64,000 nucleotides of DNA from Flavobacteriaceae bacterium UBA1903 (GCA_002337605.1 DDGL01000014.1:259827-323826), one strand, 5' to 3'; shown: positions 22,861 through 32,261, counted from the first letter of the stretch. Program-made: numbers and translations. The notes: generated from the letters alone by a model not told the origin.

Positions 22861-23472
22861 TTACTGCTTTATTTTTTGTAAGTCTTCTTGGGTTGTGATG
22901 GGCGTCTGGTTGTACTGTAATGTCCATCCCATGGAATTGGTAAGAATGTAGATTTTTTGTAATTCAGAAATCAATCTGTTTTCTGCATTTGTGCTTAGTT
23001 CAGAAGCTTCAATTTTGGTGCGGAGCTGTTTTTCTACTTTTTGCTTTATGGTATTGTAGTCTTTTGCTTCAAACTTATTGAAGTAATCCTGCGAAACATC
23101 ATAATATTCAATGTTTGGGTTTATTTTTAATTCGGGTTCAGGAATATTTTTTAAAATGACTGTTTTAGTAATTTCATCAACTTCGGTTTCTATCTTACTT
23201 AAGTCGTAGGATATAGTTGCCTCAGCATTTACAACTACCAATGCTTTTTTATTAGCATCTATAAAGCCCATCAATTTTTCAGTGTCTTTATAGGTAAAGA
23301 CTTGCGCGTAGCTGCCTTCCGTCACAATTAACTTACCAACGTTTTTAAGTTGTTTTTGAATTAGAGCAGTGTGTTCTATCAATTGTTCACGGGTATCTTT
23401 CTGGTGCTCACAGTAGCGAAGCCCAAAAACCAGAACGACGGCAATTACAATGCCCAGAACAATGTTTCGCAT
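22861..23472 (-). CDS. DUF4230 domain protein
   Basis: Protein of 203 residues with one N-terminal membrane anchor (IVLGIVIAVVLVFGLRYC, residues 4-21) and a soluble, presumably periplasmic part. The body matches DUF4230: LIVTEGSYAQVFTYKD, then KALVVVNAEATISYDLSKIE, and KINPNIEYYDVSQDYFNKFEA. The family is widespread and uncharacterised. It stands alone on this strand between two secreted-protein genes. Confidence 0.85.
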   Translation of the reverse strand: MRNIVLGIVIAVVLVFGLRYCEHQKDTREQLIEHTALIQKQLKNVGKLIVTEGSYAQVFTYKDTEKLMGFIDANKKALVVVNAEATISYDLSKIETEVDEITKTVILKNIPEPELKINPNIEYYDVSQDYFNKFEAKDYNTIKQKVEKQLRTKIEASELSTNAENRLISELQKIYILTNSMGWTLQYNQTPITTQEDLQKIKQ

Positions 23473-23566
23473 TTTTAAAGTTTCTTTTAAAGATATAATA
23501 AATAAGAAACCCTTTCGAATTTTGGAATATTATTTTAGCGTGTCCTAAAAAAATAAAACCACTATT

Positions 23567-23602
23567 TCCCTCACCCCCAACCCCAACCCCGCTGAGAGGG
23601 GA
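23567..23602. repeat. CTCACCC/GAGAGGG repeat, copy C
   Basis: TCCCTCACCCCCAACCCCAA followed by CCCCGCTGAGAGGGG; third copy of the family, in the 192-base gap downstream of the beta-barrel receptor gene. The same gap holds an AAACC/GGTTT hairpin at 23638-23652. No gene is seen in the gap. Confidence 0.75.
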
Positions 23603-23664
23603 GCATTAAATATATATTTAATTTGGGGTACGTTTGAAAACCTTGCAGGTTTCATAATAATAGA

Positions 23665-26394
23665 CTACAAATCATATTTCACCACCAGCATTAAGATTCG
23701 CGGCAACACAAAATATTGGGAGGTTGTATTAAACTGCTCGTTAAAATTATCGTTATTGATAAACTCTGTGTTTAGCAAGTTGTCTACCTGAATCCTGAAC
23801 TCCCAGGGACTCTCCCCTTTTTGGTAGTATAAATTGGCATTTACAAAGGAGTAGCTATTCTCTACAGTGTTATTAGCATCACTATAGTTATAGTAATCCC
23901 ACTCTGCGCTTAGTGTAAAATCTTTCAGGAAGTTCACATCCACATTGGCATACGGGCGCTGTGTGTAAAAGGTTTGCTCCAGGCCACCGTTGTTGTAATC
24001 GTTTATAGCAAGTCTGTATCCTACTTCAAAATTAGGCCACTCTCTAAAGCTACTTCTTACACTCCCCTGGTAACTTTGCGTAAAGCTTTCACTTTCTCTT
24101 ACAACGTCATTAATCAGGTTGTTCGATTTGCTTAAGGAAGCATTTGCCTGTAACGAAAACTGTAATTTTTTCACACGCTTGCTAAACCTTCCAAAACCGG
24201 AAAAGGTCTCATCGGGGAAATTGCTGTCTATGTTAAACGGACTGCTCACCTGATTGATCGCAATGATCTCTGTATCGTTTTTGAAATTATTGATTGTTTT
24301 TGAGTAGCTCACATTTCCGCTTACATTGGTATAATTAAATAGGTTAAAACTGAAATACGTCAAATTATATGTATGCGCCAGCGAGTTTTCCAGGTTTCTG
24401 TTCCCGCGGAATAATCGGTTGTAGTTATTAAAGACAAAGGCTTCAGCATAATCATTCACATCGGTATATTGTGCAGAAATAGCATAATTAAAACGTAGGC
24501 TCTCACTCTTTTTTATATTCCAGATTGCATTAAAGTCTGGCAGCACTGTCCAGTCGTTTTGCGAATTTTCAGTCCCTAACTGTTCATCTTTTAAGTTATA
24601 ATTGTGTAACGTAGCTCCAGGAGTAACAATAAATTGTCCTGTTTTCAGCTTGTAGTGTAATCCTAAGAAAACATCAGTAAATGTATAATTAACATCATTT
24701 CGCAACGGAAGGTTCTCCCCGTCAATTTGAGGTGTTCTGCTAAAGTTAATTTGATTCCCATTGTCTAAGACTTGAAAGATATTACTGTCAAACAACTGAT
24801 TACTGTAAGTACTCCCCGCGGTTACATTTAGATTACTGGTGTTATTTAACACATAGTAATAATCTACTTTGGCATCTAATTTATTGGTGATCACATTTTT
24901 TTGCTGGTTGGTATTAAATCGATTCTGGGTCGTATCTGCTGGTATTACTCCTGCAAACGGAAGAATATCGGTGATCGCATTGTAAAACGGATCTTCATCC
25001 TGGTACAAATGCTGTACCTGAGCGGCAAAAATATTTTTATCGTTTAAGGTATAGTAAGCATTCACATTCTGGTTGATGGAGGCCGGTTTATTTTCTTTAT
25101 TCTCCTCAATATCATTCGTAACGGGACCAAATTGTGAAATGGTATTGGCTGTTTCGGTTTGCTTGGAAGTTTTTACCAGAGCGTCATAATCTATTTGAAG
25201 GTTGCTGTTTGGCTTGTAAACACTGCTCAACTTTAGCATGGCTAACTGGCTACGCTGGTCTGTGGCTCCAGAAGTATTTTCAGTAGCTCCCGAAGCAATG
25301 TATTGCCTAATGGAATTGGTTACGATATTGGTACGGTTGTCTGAAAGAATTCCAAAACCACTTACATCTAGTGAATTTGATGCTTTCCAGCTGAAATTTC
25401 CTGCCACAAATTTGGTTTCTATTTCATTGGCACGATTGTTCTGTGCGACTGCAAATCCTAGGTCGCTTTCTGAAATATTAAATCGTGTGCCGCCACCACT
25501 ATTAAAATTCCTGAACCCTCCCGTAAAATTGAAGTAGTCCCGAAATGTAAAGGGTACCTCCCCAATATTGTTGAAGTCTGTGATAAAATTTAAACTGTAT
25601 TTTGGGCTGTAATAAAACAGCTTGGGATGTGCCAGATAACCAAACTCATCCTCATCGATAGTTCCGCCACCTGCGGTTACTTCTCCAAACCAGAAATTCT
25701 TTTTTCCTTCTTTTAGCTTAATATTAATAGCAACATTATCCTGGTCATTTCCTAAGCCTCGCATCTGGCCCACTTCATTGTAATTACGAAGCACTTCTAC
25801 TTTGTCTACAGCGTCGGCAGGAATATTTTTGGTAGCTAATTTGGAGTCTCCATCAAAAAAGTCCTTCCCTTCTACCATTACTTTTGAAACTGTTTTTCCT
25901 TCTACCTGTATTTCACCATCTTCATTTACTTCAACTCCCGGGAGTTTTTTCATCACGTCTCCTAGTTTTCGTTCGTCTCCTGTTGTAAAACTATCGGCAT
26001 TATAAACTATGGTATCGCCTTTTACGGTAACGGGCATTTCGTAGGTAATTTCTACTCCATCCAGTTCATCGGCAAGGGATTCCAATATAAAATCCAGGGT
26101 TTTATCATCGGCATCTTCTGCAACCGTGACGGTTTTTTCCTGGGTGGAATACCCCAGAAAGCTTGCCTTTAGCGTATAAGTATCCCCTTTAGGAAGATCT
26201 AATTGGTACATTCCCTTCTCATTGGAAATTGCATAGGACTCAATGGCCCCGCTGCTTGTGACTGTGGCTACTACATTGGCAAATTCCAACGGATTGCTAA
26301 CAGAATCTTTTATGGTACCCCGCACCTTGATACTTTGGGCAGATACGGCAATAGTACAGAATAGCAACACCGTTGCAAGTAGTAGTTTTTTCAT
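23665..26394 (-). CDS. TonB-receptor-like outer membrane beta-barrel protein
   Basis: Outer-membrane protein of 909 residues. Signal peptide 1-19 (MKKLLLATVLLFCTIAVSA), CarboxypepD_reg domain about 22-107, plug-like domain about 118-235 (GDERKLGDVMKKLPGVEV; VDKVEVLRNYNEVGQMRG), then a large beta-barrel of the OMP_b-brl_3 type ending in the aromatic strand PRILMLVVKYDL. No TonB box was identified by eye. It is followed upstream on the same strand by two GLPGLI genes, an association repeatedly seen in Bacteroidota. A transport or export role for a peptide, metal or surface component is possible; the substrate is unknown. Confidence 0.88.
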   Translation of the reverse strand: MKKLLLATVLLFCTIAVSAQSIKVRGTIKDSVSNPLEFANVVATVTSSGAIESYAISNEKGMYQLDLPKGDTYTLKASFLGYSTQEKTVTVAEDADDKTLDFILESLADELDGVEITYEMPVTVKGDTIVYNADSFTTGDERKLGDVMKKLPGVEVNEDGEIQVEGKTVSKVMVEGKDFFDGDSKLATKNIPADAVDKVEVLRNYNEVGQMRGLGNDQDNVAINIKLKEGKKNFWFGEVTAGGGTIDEDEFGYLAHPKLFYYSPKYSLNFITDFNNIGEVPFTFRDYFNFTGGFRNFNSGGGTRFNISESDLGFAVAQNNRANEIETKFVAGNFSWKASNSLDVSGFGILSDNRTNIVTNSIRQYIASGATENTSGATDQRSQLAMLKLSSVYKPNSNLQIDYDALVKTSKQTETANTISQFGPVTNDIEENKENKPASINQNVNAYYTLNDKNIFAAQVQHLYQDEDPFYNAITDILPFAGVIPADTTQNRFNTNQQKNVITNKLDAKVDYYYVLNNTSNLNVTAGSTYSNQLFDSNIFQVLDNGNQINFSRTPQIDGENLPLRNDVNYTFTDVFLGLHYKLKTGQFIVTPGATLHNYNLKDEQLGTENSQNDWTVLPDFNAIWNIKKSESLRFNYAISAQYTDVNDYAEAFVFNNYNRLFRGNRNLENSLAHTYNLTYFSFNLFNYTNVSGNVSYSKTINNFKNDTEIIAINQVSSPFNIDSNFPDETFSGFGRFSKRVKKLQFSLQANASLSKSNNLINDVVRESESFTQSYQGSVRSSFREWPNFEVGYRLAINDYNNGGLEQTFYTQRPYANVDVNFLKDFTLSAEWDYYNYSDANNTVENSYSFVNANLYYQKGESPWEFRIQVDNLLNTEFINNDNFNEQFNTTSQYFVLPRILMLVVKYDL

Positions 26395-26457
26395 AGTTAG
26401 TTGAAGTTTTCTGTCAACAATAAATTAAGTATGTGACAGCAATATATTTGTTAGTTC

Positions 26458-27387
26458 TTAGAATCCACCACGTCTTCCTCCGCCACGACCGCCACGGCCA
26501 CGGAAATTCTCACGCATTTCGTCCATTTTTTCTTTTACAATTTTGTTGTATGCTGCGCGGCTCACTTCTTCCCCCTTATCGGGAGCTTCAATTTTATCGC
26601 CAGCTTTTGTGCTTAACACTATTTTGGAGCATAAAATAGTAGTGCGGTGCATATTCATTTCTAAGATCAGTCCGGGTAATCCTGCGTATTCTCCAGGGCC
26701 ATTACTTACTGGGATCTGAGGTGTAAACCAGGCTGTCACTTCTACTTCTTCAGGCACTTCAATATCGTTCATTGGGTCGTCCTCTTCTTTCTTTTCATCA
26801 GCTTTTGCCTCGTCAGCATTCTCTTTCATTTCATCTGCATCACCCGCTTTGTCTTTCTTGGTATCGTCTTTTTTCTTGTCGTCGTCGCGATTTCTTCTTC
26901 GCGCCATACTGAAATCGTTTTCGTCAATTTTCTTGATGGCAGTGGCTTTTACTGCTACGTAATTTCCGATCATTTTCTTTTCATCGGTTATGGTCCATTC
27001 CAGGTTTGTGATGGTGTCATTGATTAAAAACTGCTTTCCGAAGAACTCACGCTCCTCCAGGATCTGATTCTTCTCGAGGTTTTTATACTGTGCTCCTGCG
27101 GAGAAACTATTCATCATCATTCCGAAACCACCACCAGCACCTGTCTCGAGTTTTTCTTCTTCTGCATAATTGGATTCGTTTTTATTGAAGGTTAGAATGT
27201 AGGTTTTTTCCAACATACTCTTCATACGATCCATAATAGTTTTCTTCATCTGCTCGCTCATTTCACGGCCTCCGAAATCGCCCATATCTACAGTAGTCTT
27301 AGACTCGTAATAGGCTTTTCCACTAATATCTTGTGCAAATGATGTAGCCGAAATAAGTACAACGGCTAAAAAGGATAGAATTCTCAT
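26458..27387 (-). CDS. GLPGLI family protein 1
   Basis: Secreted or periplasmic protein of 309 residues from the ATG at 27387, with signal peptide MRILSFLAVVLISATSFAQ. The family motif appears as GPGEYAGLPGLILEMN near residue 245. A low-complexity block rich in Lys, Asp and Glu covers about 170-205 and the C-terminus is RGRGGRGGGRRGGF; both are unusual additions compared with its shorter neighbour and look like natively unfolded, nucleic-acid- or polyanion-binding tails. Function of the family is unknown. It lies 63 bases upstream of the beta-barrel gene. Confidence 0.85.
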   Translation of the reverse strand: MRILSFLAVVLISATSFAQDISGKAYYESKTTVDMGDFGGREMSEQMKKTIMDRMKSMLEKTYILTFNKNESNYAEEEKLETGAGGGFGMMMNSFSAGAQYKNLEKNQILEEREFFGKQFLINDTITNLEWTITDEKKMIGNYVAVKATAIKKIDENDFSMARRRNRDDDKKKDDTKKDKAGDADEMKENADEAKADEKKEEDDPMNDIEVPEEVEVTAWFTPQIPVSNGPGEYAGLPGLILEMNMHRTTILCSKIVLSTKAGDKIEAPDKGEEVSRAAYNKIVKEKMDEMRENFRGRGGRGGGRRGGF

Positions 27388-27411
27388 AACAAACATTTTT
27401 AATAGTTTCTA

Positions 27412-27445
27412 GTTAGTAACAAGTTACAGCTTTTGTTACAGTAAC
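27412..27445. promoter_or_regulatory. Cluster of GTTA(C) half-sites upstream of GLPGLI gene 1
   Basis: Inverted repeat GTTAGTAAC at 27412-27420, GTTAC at 27423-27427 and inverted repeat GTTACAGTAAC at 27435-27445, spaced 11 and 12 bases. Related to the GTTAAC array at 28391. Candidate binding region for the adjacent response regulator. Confidence 0.4.
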
Positions 27446-27491
27446 CTTTGACTATTTTAAATGGAAAAGGTTTTAAGAACCTTTTAAAATT

Positions 27492-28322
27492 TTACGATCC
27501 TCCAATTTTAATACGAAAACTATTACCGTCTCCTTTTTTACGGCCGTCACTCTGGAAGCGTTCCATCATTTCTTTATTTTTCTTTTCCTGAATTTCATCA
27601 AACGCTGCCTGAGTTACTTTTTTTCCTTTCTCAGGAGCTTCAATGGCAGCCCCTTTTTCCGGGTTCAGGACTATTTTAGAACAAAGAATAGTTAAGTCGC
27701 CTTCTTCTAATTGTAAAATAAGCCCTGGTAGTCCCCAAAATTCTCCAGGGCCATGTTGTACGGGAATATCTAAGGTATACCAGGCGGTTGTGGTTATAAG
27801 TTTTGTAACCTCCACAACGCTATCACTTTCATTAGTCATTTGCTTTTCGGTCACTTCTCTACTGCGAGTTGCCTTAAAGCAGGTGTAATTACCAATATTT
27901 CTGGTTTCTTTTTCAAACGTCCATTCTGGTATTTCCAGCGTATCTTTAATTAAAAATTCCTTTCCGCTTATTTCTGTTTTGTTCACATACTCATTGTTCG
28001 TTACATTTCGGTACAAGATGTCCGATCCACCAGAAATCATTATACTAATGCCTCCACTAGCTTGTGGGGCAGGTGCATTTAAGCTTTCAACCTCCTCGTA
28101 AATGGATTCGTTCCTGTTAAAAGTTAAGGTATATTCTTTTTGAAATTGCTTCCGTAGTTGCGCTGCGATCTGGTCTCTCATAGCATCGCTCATGCCATCG
28201 CCTTCCATATCAAGATCCACCTTTCTGTCTGTTTTGTAGGTTGCTATTCCTTCAAATTGTTGTGCCAGGCATATATTTACTATACTAAATAATGCGAACG
28301 TGAGTAAAAGTGTTGTTTTCAT
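27492..28322 (-). CDS. GLPGLI family protein 2
   Basis: Secreted protein of 276 residues starting at 28322 (signal peptide MKTTLLLTFALFSIVNICLAQ); the longer frame to 28373 would put 17 residues before the signal peptide. Family motif GPGEFWGLPGLILQLEEG near residue 205. It is a clear paralogue of the next gene: both share FEGIATYKTDRK / AYYESKTTVD starts, LTFNRNES and a terminal MMERF/MRENF region, so a tandem duplication is likely. It is transcribed divergently from the histidine kinase gene, with a phased GTTAAC array between. Confidence 0.85.
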   Translation of the reverse strand: MKTTLLLTFALFSIVNICLAQQFEGIATYKTDRKVDLDMEGDGMSDAMRDQIAAQLRKQFQKEYTLTFNRNESIYEEVESLNAPAPQASGGISIMISGGSDILYRNVTNNEYVNKTEISGKEFLIKDTLEIPEWTFEKETRNIGNYTCFKATRSREVTEKQMTNESDSVVEVTKLITTTAWYTLDIPVQHGPGEFWGLPGLILQLEEGDLTILCSKIVLNPEKGAAIEAPEKGKKVTQAAFDEIQEKKNKEMMERFQSDGRKKGDGNSFRIKIGGS

Positions 28323-28390
28323 GTTTTTCTGTTTAGATCCTTTTAAGTTTTTGAACACTACAAATATGGTCAAACAAAACCTTCACTTGG

Positions 28391-28416
28391 GTTAACGAAC
28401 GTTAACGTGTGTTAAC
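28391..28416. promoter_or_regulatory. Three GTTAAC palindromes at exact 10-base spacing
   Basis: GTTAAC occurs at 28391-28396, 28401-28406 and 28411-28416, so the three sites face the same side of the helix. They lie between divergent GLPGLI and sensor-kinase genes, 40 bases before the kinase start. OmpR-class regulators bind direct repeats with about one-turn spacing, so this is a strong candidate site for the response regulator encoded at 29966. Confidence 0.65.
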
Positions 28417-28455
28417 CGACTTGTAAGACCGTTTATTAAGGTTGTTATTTGTACT

Positions 28456-29973
28456 ATGCAAGAACGAAATTATAAAACAATCCTCTATTTTATTATTGCC
28501 GCGATACTGGGGACGCTAGCGATGCAGGGCTATTGGAATTATAAAAATTTTAAGGCTGGAAAGCAACAACTAATTAACGACGTGCAGATAAGTCTGGACA
28601 ATGCCGTTAATAATTACTACGCAACCAAAACACAAGAGCGGTTTGAAAAACTTACGTTTATTAAAGAAGCAAATTATGCCGACTCTATTGTAAGTCATCT
28701 GCGGTCCGACGGTTTTCTTACGAAGTTTACTATGTTAGATTCTATAGAAACAAAAAGTGATTCTGAACTAAATATTACTATTGACCTTAGCAATAATGAT
28801 AATAAGATAAGCAAGCGATTTATTAAGAACAGTGACACGCTAACGGAAAAGTTCAGAAAAACCTTTACGATGAATGACACTACGCATACCCGTTTGTTTA
28901 GTTTAAAGAATGATTCGGTTCTGGAGCACCCCCTTGCACGATTAACTTCTCAGGTAATGTACAGTATTGCTGCAAAAAAAATAGAACTAAAAACAATAGA
29001 CTCGCTCCTGGCTGTGGAATTTGAGCGTAAAAACATAGAAGTTTCTTATAGTCTTTATCTACAAAATGCTTTTGGAGATGACCAAAGCACAGGAAGTATT
29101 CCAGATACATCAAACTTTTTAACCACGCGTTCAAGCAGTGCATTTTTACCAACACATTCTTTTTTACAGTTAAATTTCAGCAACATAACAGGATTCATAC
29201 TAAAGAAAAACAGCATTGGTTTTTTAACCTCTCTGTTATTTGTAATTGCAATCATAGGCTGTCTTTTATATTTACTGAAAATTATAAAACATCAAAAACA
29301 ATTGGCCGAAGTTAAAAACGACCTTATCAGTAATATTACACACGAATTCAAAACTCCATTAGCTACCATAGGTGCAGCAGCAGAAGGGATCAAAAACTTT
29401 AACCCTTCCAATGATTCCGAAAAGAATTTAAAATACGCCAACATTTCCGAAGAACAAGTAACCAAAATGACTGGAATGGTAGAAAAATTACTCGAAACTG
29501 CTACCTTAGACAGTGATAAACTCGCGTTGAATTTTGAAAACCACAACCTTGTAGAGGTATTGGAAAGAGCCACAAACCAACTACAACTGGAAGGAACTCA
29601 AAAAAAGCTTGATTTTTCTACGGAAGTTTCAGAAGTAGACTATCCAATAGATTTGTTTCATTTTGAAAACGCCATAAACAACATCTTAGATAATGGATTG
29701 AAATATGGAGGTGATAAAATTTCAGTAACCCTTCAGCAGCACAAAAAACACCTGGAGATTTGTATTTCAGATAGTGGAACTTCGCTCACTCCTTTGCAAC
29801 AAAAACAGATTTTCGAGAAATTTTACCGCGTTCCAAAAGGAAATACGCACGATGTAAAAGGATTCGGGATCGGACTGTATTACACTAAAAAAATCATTAA
29901 AAAACACCAGGGCACAGTCTCTGTGACTGGCAAACCAAATACCCAATTTAAAATTACATTGCCCCATGTCTGA
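28456..29973 (+). CDS. Membrane sensor histidine kinase
   Basis: Class I sensor kinase of 505 residues. Transmembrane helices at about 9-25 and 255-275 enclose a periplasmic sensor region of about 230 residues without a recognisable domain. The dimerisation helix has ISNITHEFKTPLATIG with phospho-acceptor His296. The ATP-binding domain shows NNILDNGLKYGG (N box) and GFGIGLYYTKKI (G box). It overlaps the response regulator gene by 8 bases, so the two are translationally coupled and form a cognate pair. Divergence from the GLPGLI/receptor genes suggests it senses an envelope cue related to them. Confidence 0.93.
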   Translation: MQERNYKTILYFIIAAILGTLAMQGYWNYKNFKAGKQQLINDVQISLDNAVNNYYATKTQERFEKLTFIKEANYADSIVSHLRSDGFLTKFTMLDSIETKSDSELNITIDLSNNDNKISKRFIKNSDTLTEKFRKTFTMNDTTHTRLFSLKNDSVLEHPLARLTSQVMYSIAAKKIELKTIDSLLAVEFERKNIEVSYSLYLQNAFGDDQSTGSIPDTSNFLTTRSSSAFLPTHSFLQLNFSNITGFILKKNSIGFLTSLLFVIAIIGCLLYLLKIIKHQKQLAEVKNDLISNITHEFKTPLATIGAAAEGIKNFNPSNDSEKNLKYANISEEQVTKMTGMVEKLLETATLDSDKLALNFENHNLVEVLERATNQLQLEGTQKKLDFSTEVSEVDYPIDLFHFENAINNILDNGLKYGGDKISVTLQQHKKHLEICISDSGTSLTPLQQKQIFEKFYRVPKGNTHDVKGFGIGLYYTKKIIKKHQGTVSVTGKPNTQFKITLPHV

Positions 29974-30649
29974 AATCAAAAAAATACTCCTTGCCGAAGA
30001 TGAGGCAGCCCTGGGCTTAATTATAAAGGAAAGCCTGGAAACACGTAATTTTGAAGTGCTTTTATGCCCAAATGGCGAGGAAGCACTCACTGCTTATAAC
30101 AAAGAAGCACCCGACATTTTGGTACTAGACGTAATGATGCCTAAAAAAGATGGCTTTACGCTGGCTAAAGAAATTAGAGAGCAAGACCTGCAAATCCCAA
30201 TCCTATTCCTAACTGCAAAATCACAAACCAGCGATGTTGTTGAAGGATTTAGTATTGGCGGGAACGATTATCTTAAAAAACCCTTTAGCATGGAAGAGCT
30301 TATCGTGCGCATTAACAATTTGCTAAACAGACAACAATTACAACAAAAACAGCCCGATATTTTAATTGGTGATTACAGGTTTCAGTTTAAAAAACAATTA
30401 CTACACTATAAAAAGGAAGCTCCTGTTTCGCTTACCCATCGGGAAGCACATCTTTTATTTCATTTAAACAACAATAAAAATGAAGTGTTGGACCGCTCTG
30501 TAATCCTCAATAAACTCTGGAACAACGACGATTTTTTCACAGCCCGAAGTATGGATGTCTTTATCTCTAAACTTCGCAAAAAGCTAAAACAAGACGAACG
30601 CATTCAGATAATTAATGTACGCGGATTTGGGTATAAACTGGTGTACTAA
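29966..30649 (+). CDS. OmpR-family response regulator
   Basis: Two-domain regulator of 227 residues. Receiver domain 1-120 with acidic pocket Glu11/Asp12, phospho-acceptor Asp55 in LVLDVMMPKKDG and the conserved lysine in DYLKKPF. Winged-helix DNA-binding domain about 130-227, with the recognition region RSMDVFISKLRKKLKQ and closing wing NVRGFGYKLVY. Partner of the kinase encoded just upstream. Targets are unknown; the GTTAAC array at 28391 is the best local candidate. Confidence 0.95.
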   Translation: MSEIKKILLAEDEAALGLIIKESLETRNFEVLLCPNGEEALTAYNKEAPDILVLDVMMPKKDGFTLAKEIREQDLQIPILFLTAKSQTSDVVEGFSIGGNDYLKKPFSMEELIVRINNLLNRQQLQQKQPDILIGDYRFQFKKQLLHYKKEAPVSLTHREAHLLFHLNNNKNEVLDRSVILNKLWNNDDFFTARSMDVFISKLRKKLKQDERIQIINVRGFGYKLVY

Positions 30650-30680
30650 TTTTTGGCGTGTATTTTGTACCTTGCCCATT

Positions 30681-31478
30681 ATGAAACTATGGGTACTTCT
30701 TTCCGTTTTTACTATTACAGCAGGCTTTGCTCAAGTGCCTAAAGCAACAAAGCAAGTACCACTTGCAGTACAAACCTACATAGGTACAGATGTTTACCAC
30801 AACAATTATTTTATAGAAGAGATGGCTTTTTATAAAAAAGGGCCCGATGGCGATTATGTATTTAAAGATTTTTCTTTGGGCGCTATTGAGAAGATAGACA
30901 TTATTAATCCCTTAAAGATTATGTTGTTTTATCAGCAAACTAATACGGTGGTCTTTGTAGACAATAGGTTGAACGAGGTAGAGCGAATTAGCTTTAACTC
31001 CATGCAGGACTTTGTAAATATTAGTGCCGCAGGAAATGCTGGTAACAATAGAATTTGGCTTTTTAATGTAGACACCCAACAGTTGGAGTTGTTCGATTAC
31101 AGGTTGGAGCGAAAACTACAAACATCACTTCCTATGGAAGGGAATTTGATTGCTATGGCGAGCAATTTTAACTACTGTTATTTGCTTTTTGAAGACACCC
31201 TAATAACGTATAATGTCTACGGAAGTTTCCTTTCTGAAGTAGCTGTAGACAACGGAAGTTTTATCACGCAAAACGACGAAGATGTCTGGATTGTAAAAGG
31301 CAATGAAGTTTTTCGCTATGCCGAACCCGGGTTGCACTCCCCCGAAAAACCTTCCGAAGTAAAAAAAATACCACTGCCCGAAATAACCGTAAAACAGTTG
31401 CACCTTACGCAAGATTTCCTGTATATTTATGACGGAAAATTGCTTCATCAATTTACCAATAACCAACCAAAGAATTAA
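30681..31478 (+). CDS. Secreted hypothetical protein, possible beta-propeller
   Basis: I do not recognise a named family. The start at 30681 (MKLWVLLSVFTITAGFAQ, a good signal peptide) is preferred over an earlier non-ATG codon at 30615 that would overlap the response regulator gene. The 265-residue protein has repeated short blocks with aromatic and aspartate turns (VVFVDNRLNEVERIS, IWLFNVDTQQLELFDYRL, DTLITYNVYGSFLSEVAVD), compatible with propeller blades. Its stop codon lies 4 bases before the start of the deoxynucleoside kinase gene, so both are probably cotranscribed. Confidence 0.75.
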   Translation: MKLWVLLSVFTITAGFAQVPKATKQVPLAVQTYIGTDVYHNNYFIEEMAFYKKGPDGDYVFKDFSLGAIEKIDIINPLKIMLFYQQTNTVVFVDNRLNEVERISFNSMQDFVNISAAGNAGNNRIWLFNVDTQQLELFDYRLERKLQTSLPMEGNLIAMASNFNYCYLLFEDTLITYNVYGSFLSEVAVDNGSFITQNDEDVWIVKGNEVFRYAEPGLHSPEKPSEVKKIPLPEITVKQLHLTQDFLYIYDGKLLHQFTNNQPKN

Positions 31479-31482
31479 GTAC

Positions 31483-32097
31483 ATGCACGTTGCAATTGCA
31501 GGAAATATAGGCTCCGGAAAAACCACCCTTACCCGTTTACTTTCAAAACATTATAAATGGAAAGCCCATTATGAAGATGTGGAGGACAACCCATACCTGG
31601 ACGATTTTTACAATAGCATGGCACGGTGGAGTTTTAACCTGCAAATTTACTTTTTGAACAGTCGGTTTCGCCAAATTCTGGATATTAGAGAAAGTGGCAA
31701 AAAAGTAATACAGGACCGCACTATTTATGAAGATGCTTACATCTTTGCACCTAACCTGCACGCTATGGGCCTTATGACCAACCGTGATTTTGAGAATTAC
31801 AAATCACTGTTTGATCTTATGGAGAGTGTCACTAAAGGGCCGGATTTGCTTATTTACCTTAGAAGCAGCATCCCAAATCTGGTAAGCCAAATTCACAAAC
31901 GTGGTCGTGATTATGAAAACAGTATTAGCATCGATTACCTAAGCCGTTTAAACGAACGCTATGAGGCGTGGGTGCATGATTACGACAAAGGCAATTTACT
32001 TGTTATAGACGTGGACAACCTGAACTTTGTAGACAACCCTGAAGATTTAGGAGCTGTAATTAACAAGATTGATGCAGAGTTGCATGGATTATTTTAA
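31483..32097 (+). CDS. Deoxynucleoside kinase
   Basis: Phosphorylates deoxynucleosides for salvage into the dNTP pool. P-loop GNIGSGKTTLTRLL at residues 7-20, the family motif DRTIYEDAYIFA (DRS-type, with the glutamate) near 73 and the lid arginine region HKRGRDYE near 145. 204 residues from the ATG at 31483; the upstream in-frame extension overlaps the preceding gene and is rejected. Cytoplasmic. Specificity (deoxyadenosine/deoxyguanosine or thymidine) cannot be fixed from the motifs seen. Confidence 0.92.
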   Translation: MHVAIAGNIGSGKTTLTRLLSKHYKWKAHYEDVEDNPYLDDFYNSMARWSFNLQIYFLNSRFRQILDIRESGKKVIQDRTIYEDAYIFAPNLHAMGLMTNRDFENYKSLFDLMESVTKGPDLLIYLRSSIPNLVSQIHKRGRDYENSISIDYLSRLNERYEAWVHDYDKGNLLVIDVDNLNFVDNPEDLGAVINKIDAELHGLF

Positions 32098-32261
32098 CCT
32101 AAGCTCTCTTTTTCTAATCGCACCTCTTTCATTATAGTAAGTTACTTTTTTTTTCTTTTTTAAATTTCGGTTTCAGATATTATATCTCTGAAAACTTAAC
32201 ATTTCAGCAACACAGTAAGGAACTGTAATTGTCGATTTTTGCATTAAAGACAAGAAGATTC

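Noticed and set aside
26411..26439. CTGTCA-N17-TGACAG inverted repeat upstream of the beta-barrel receptor gene
   Set aside because: Short arms and long spacer; no promoter element at a sensible distance.
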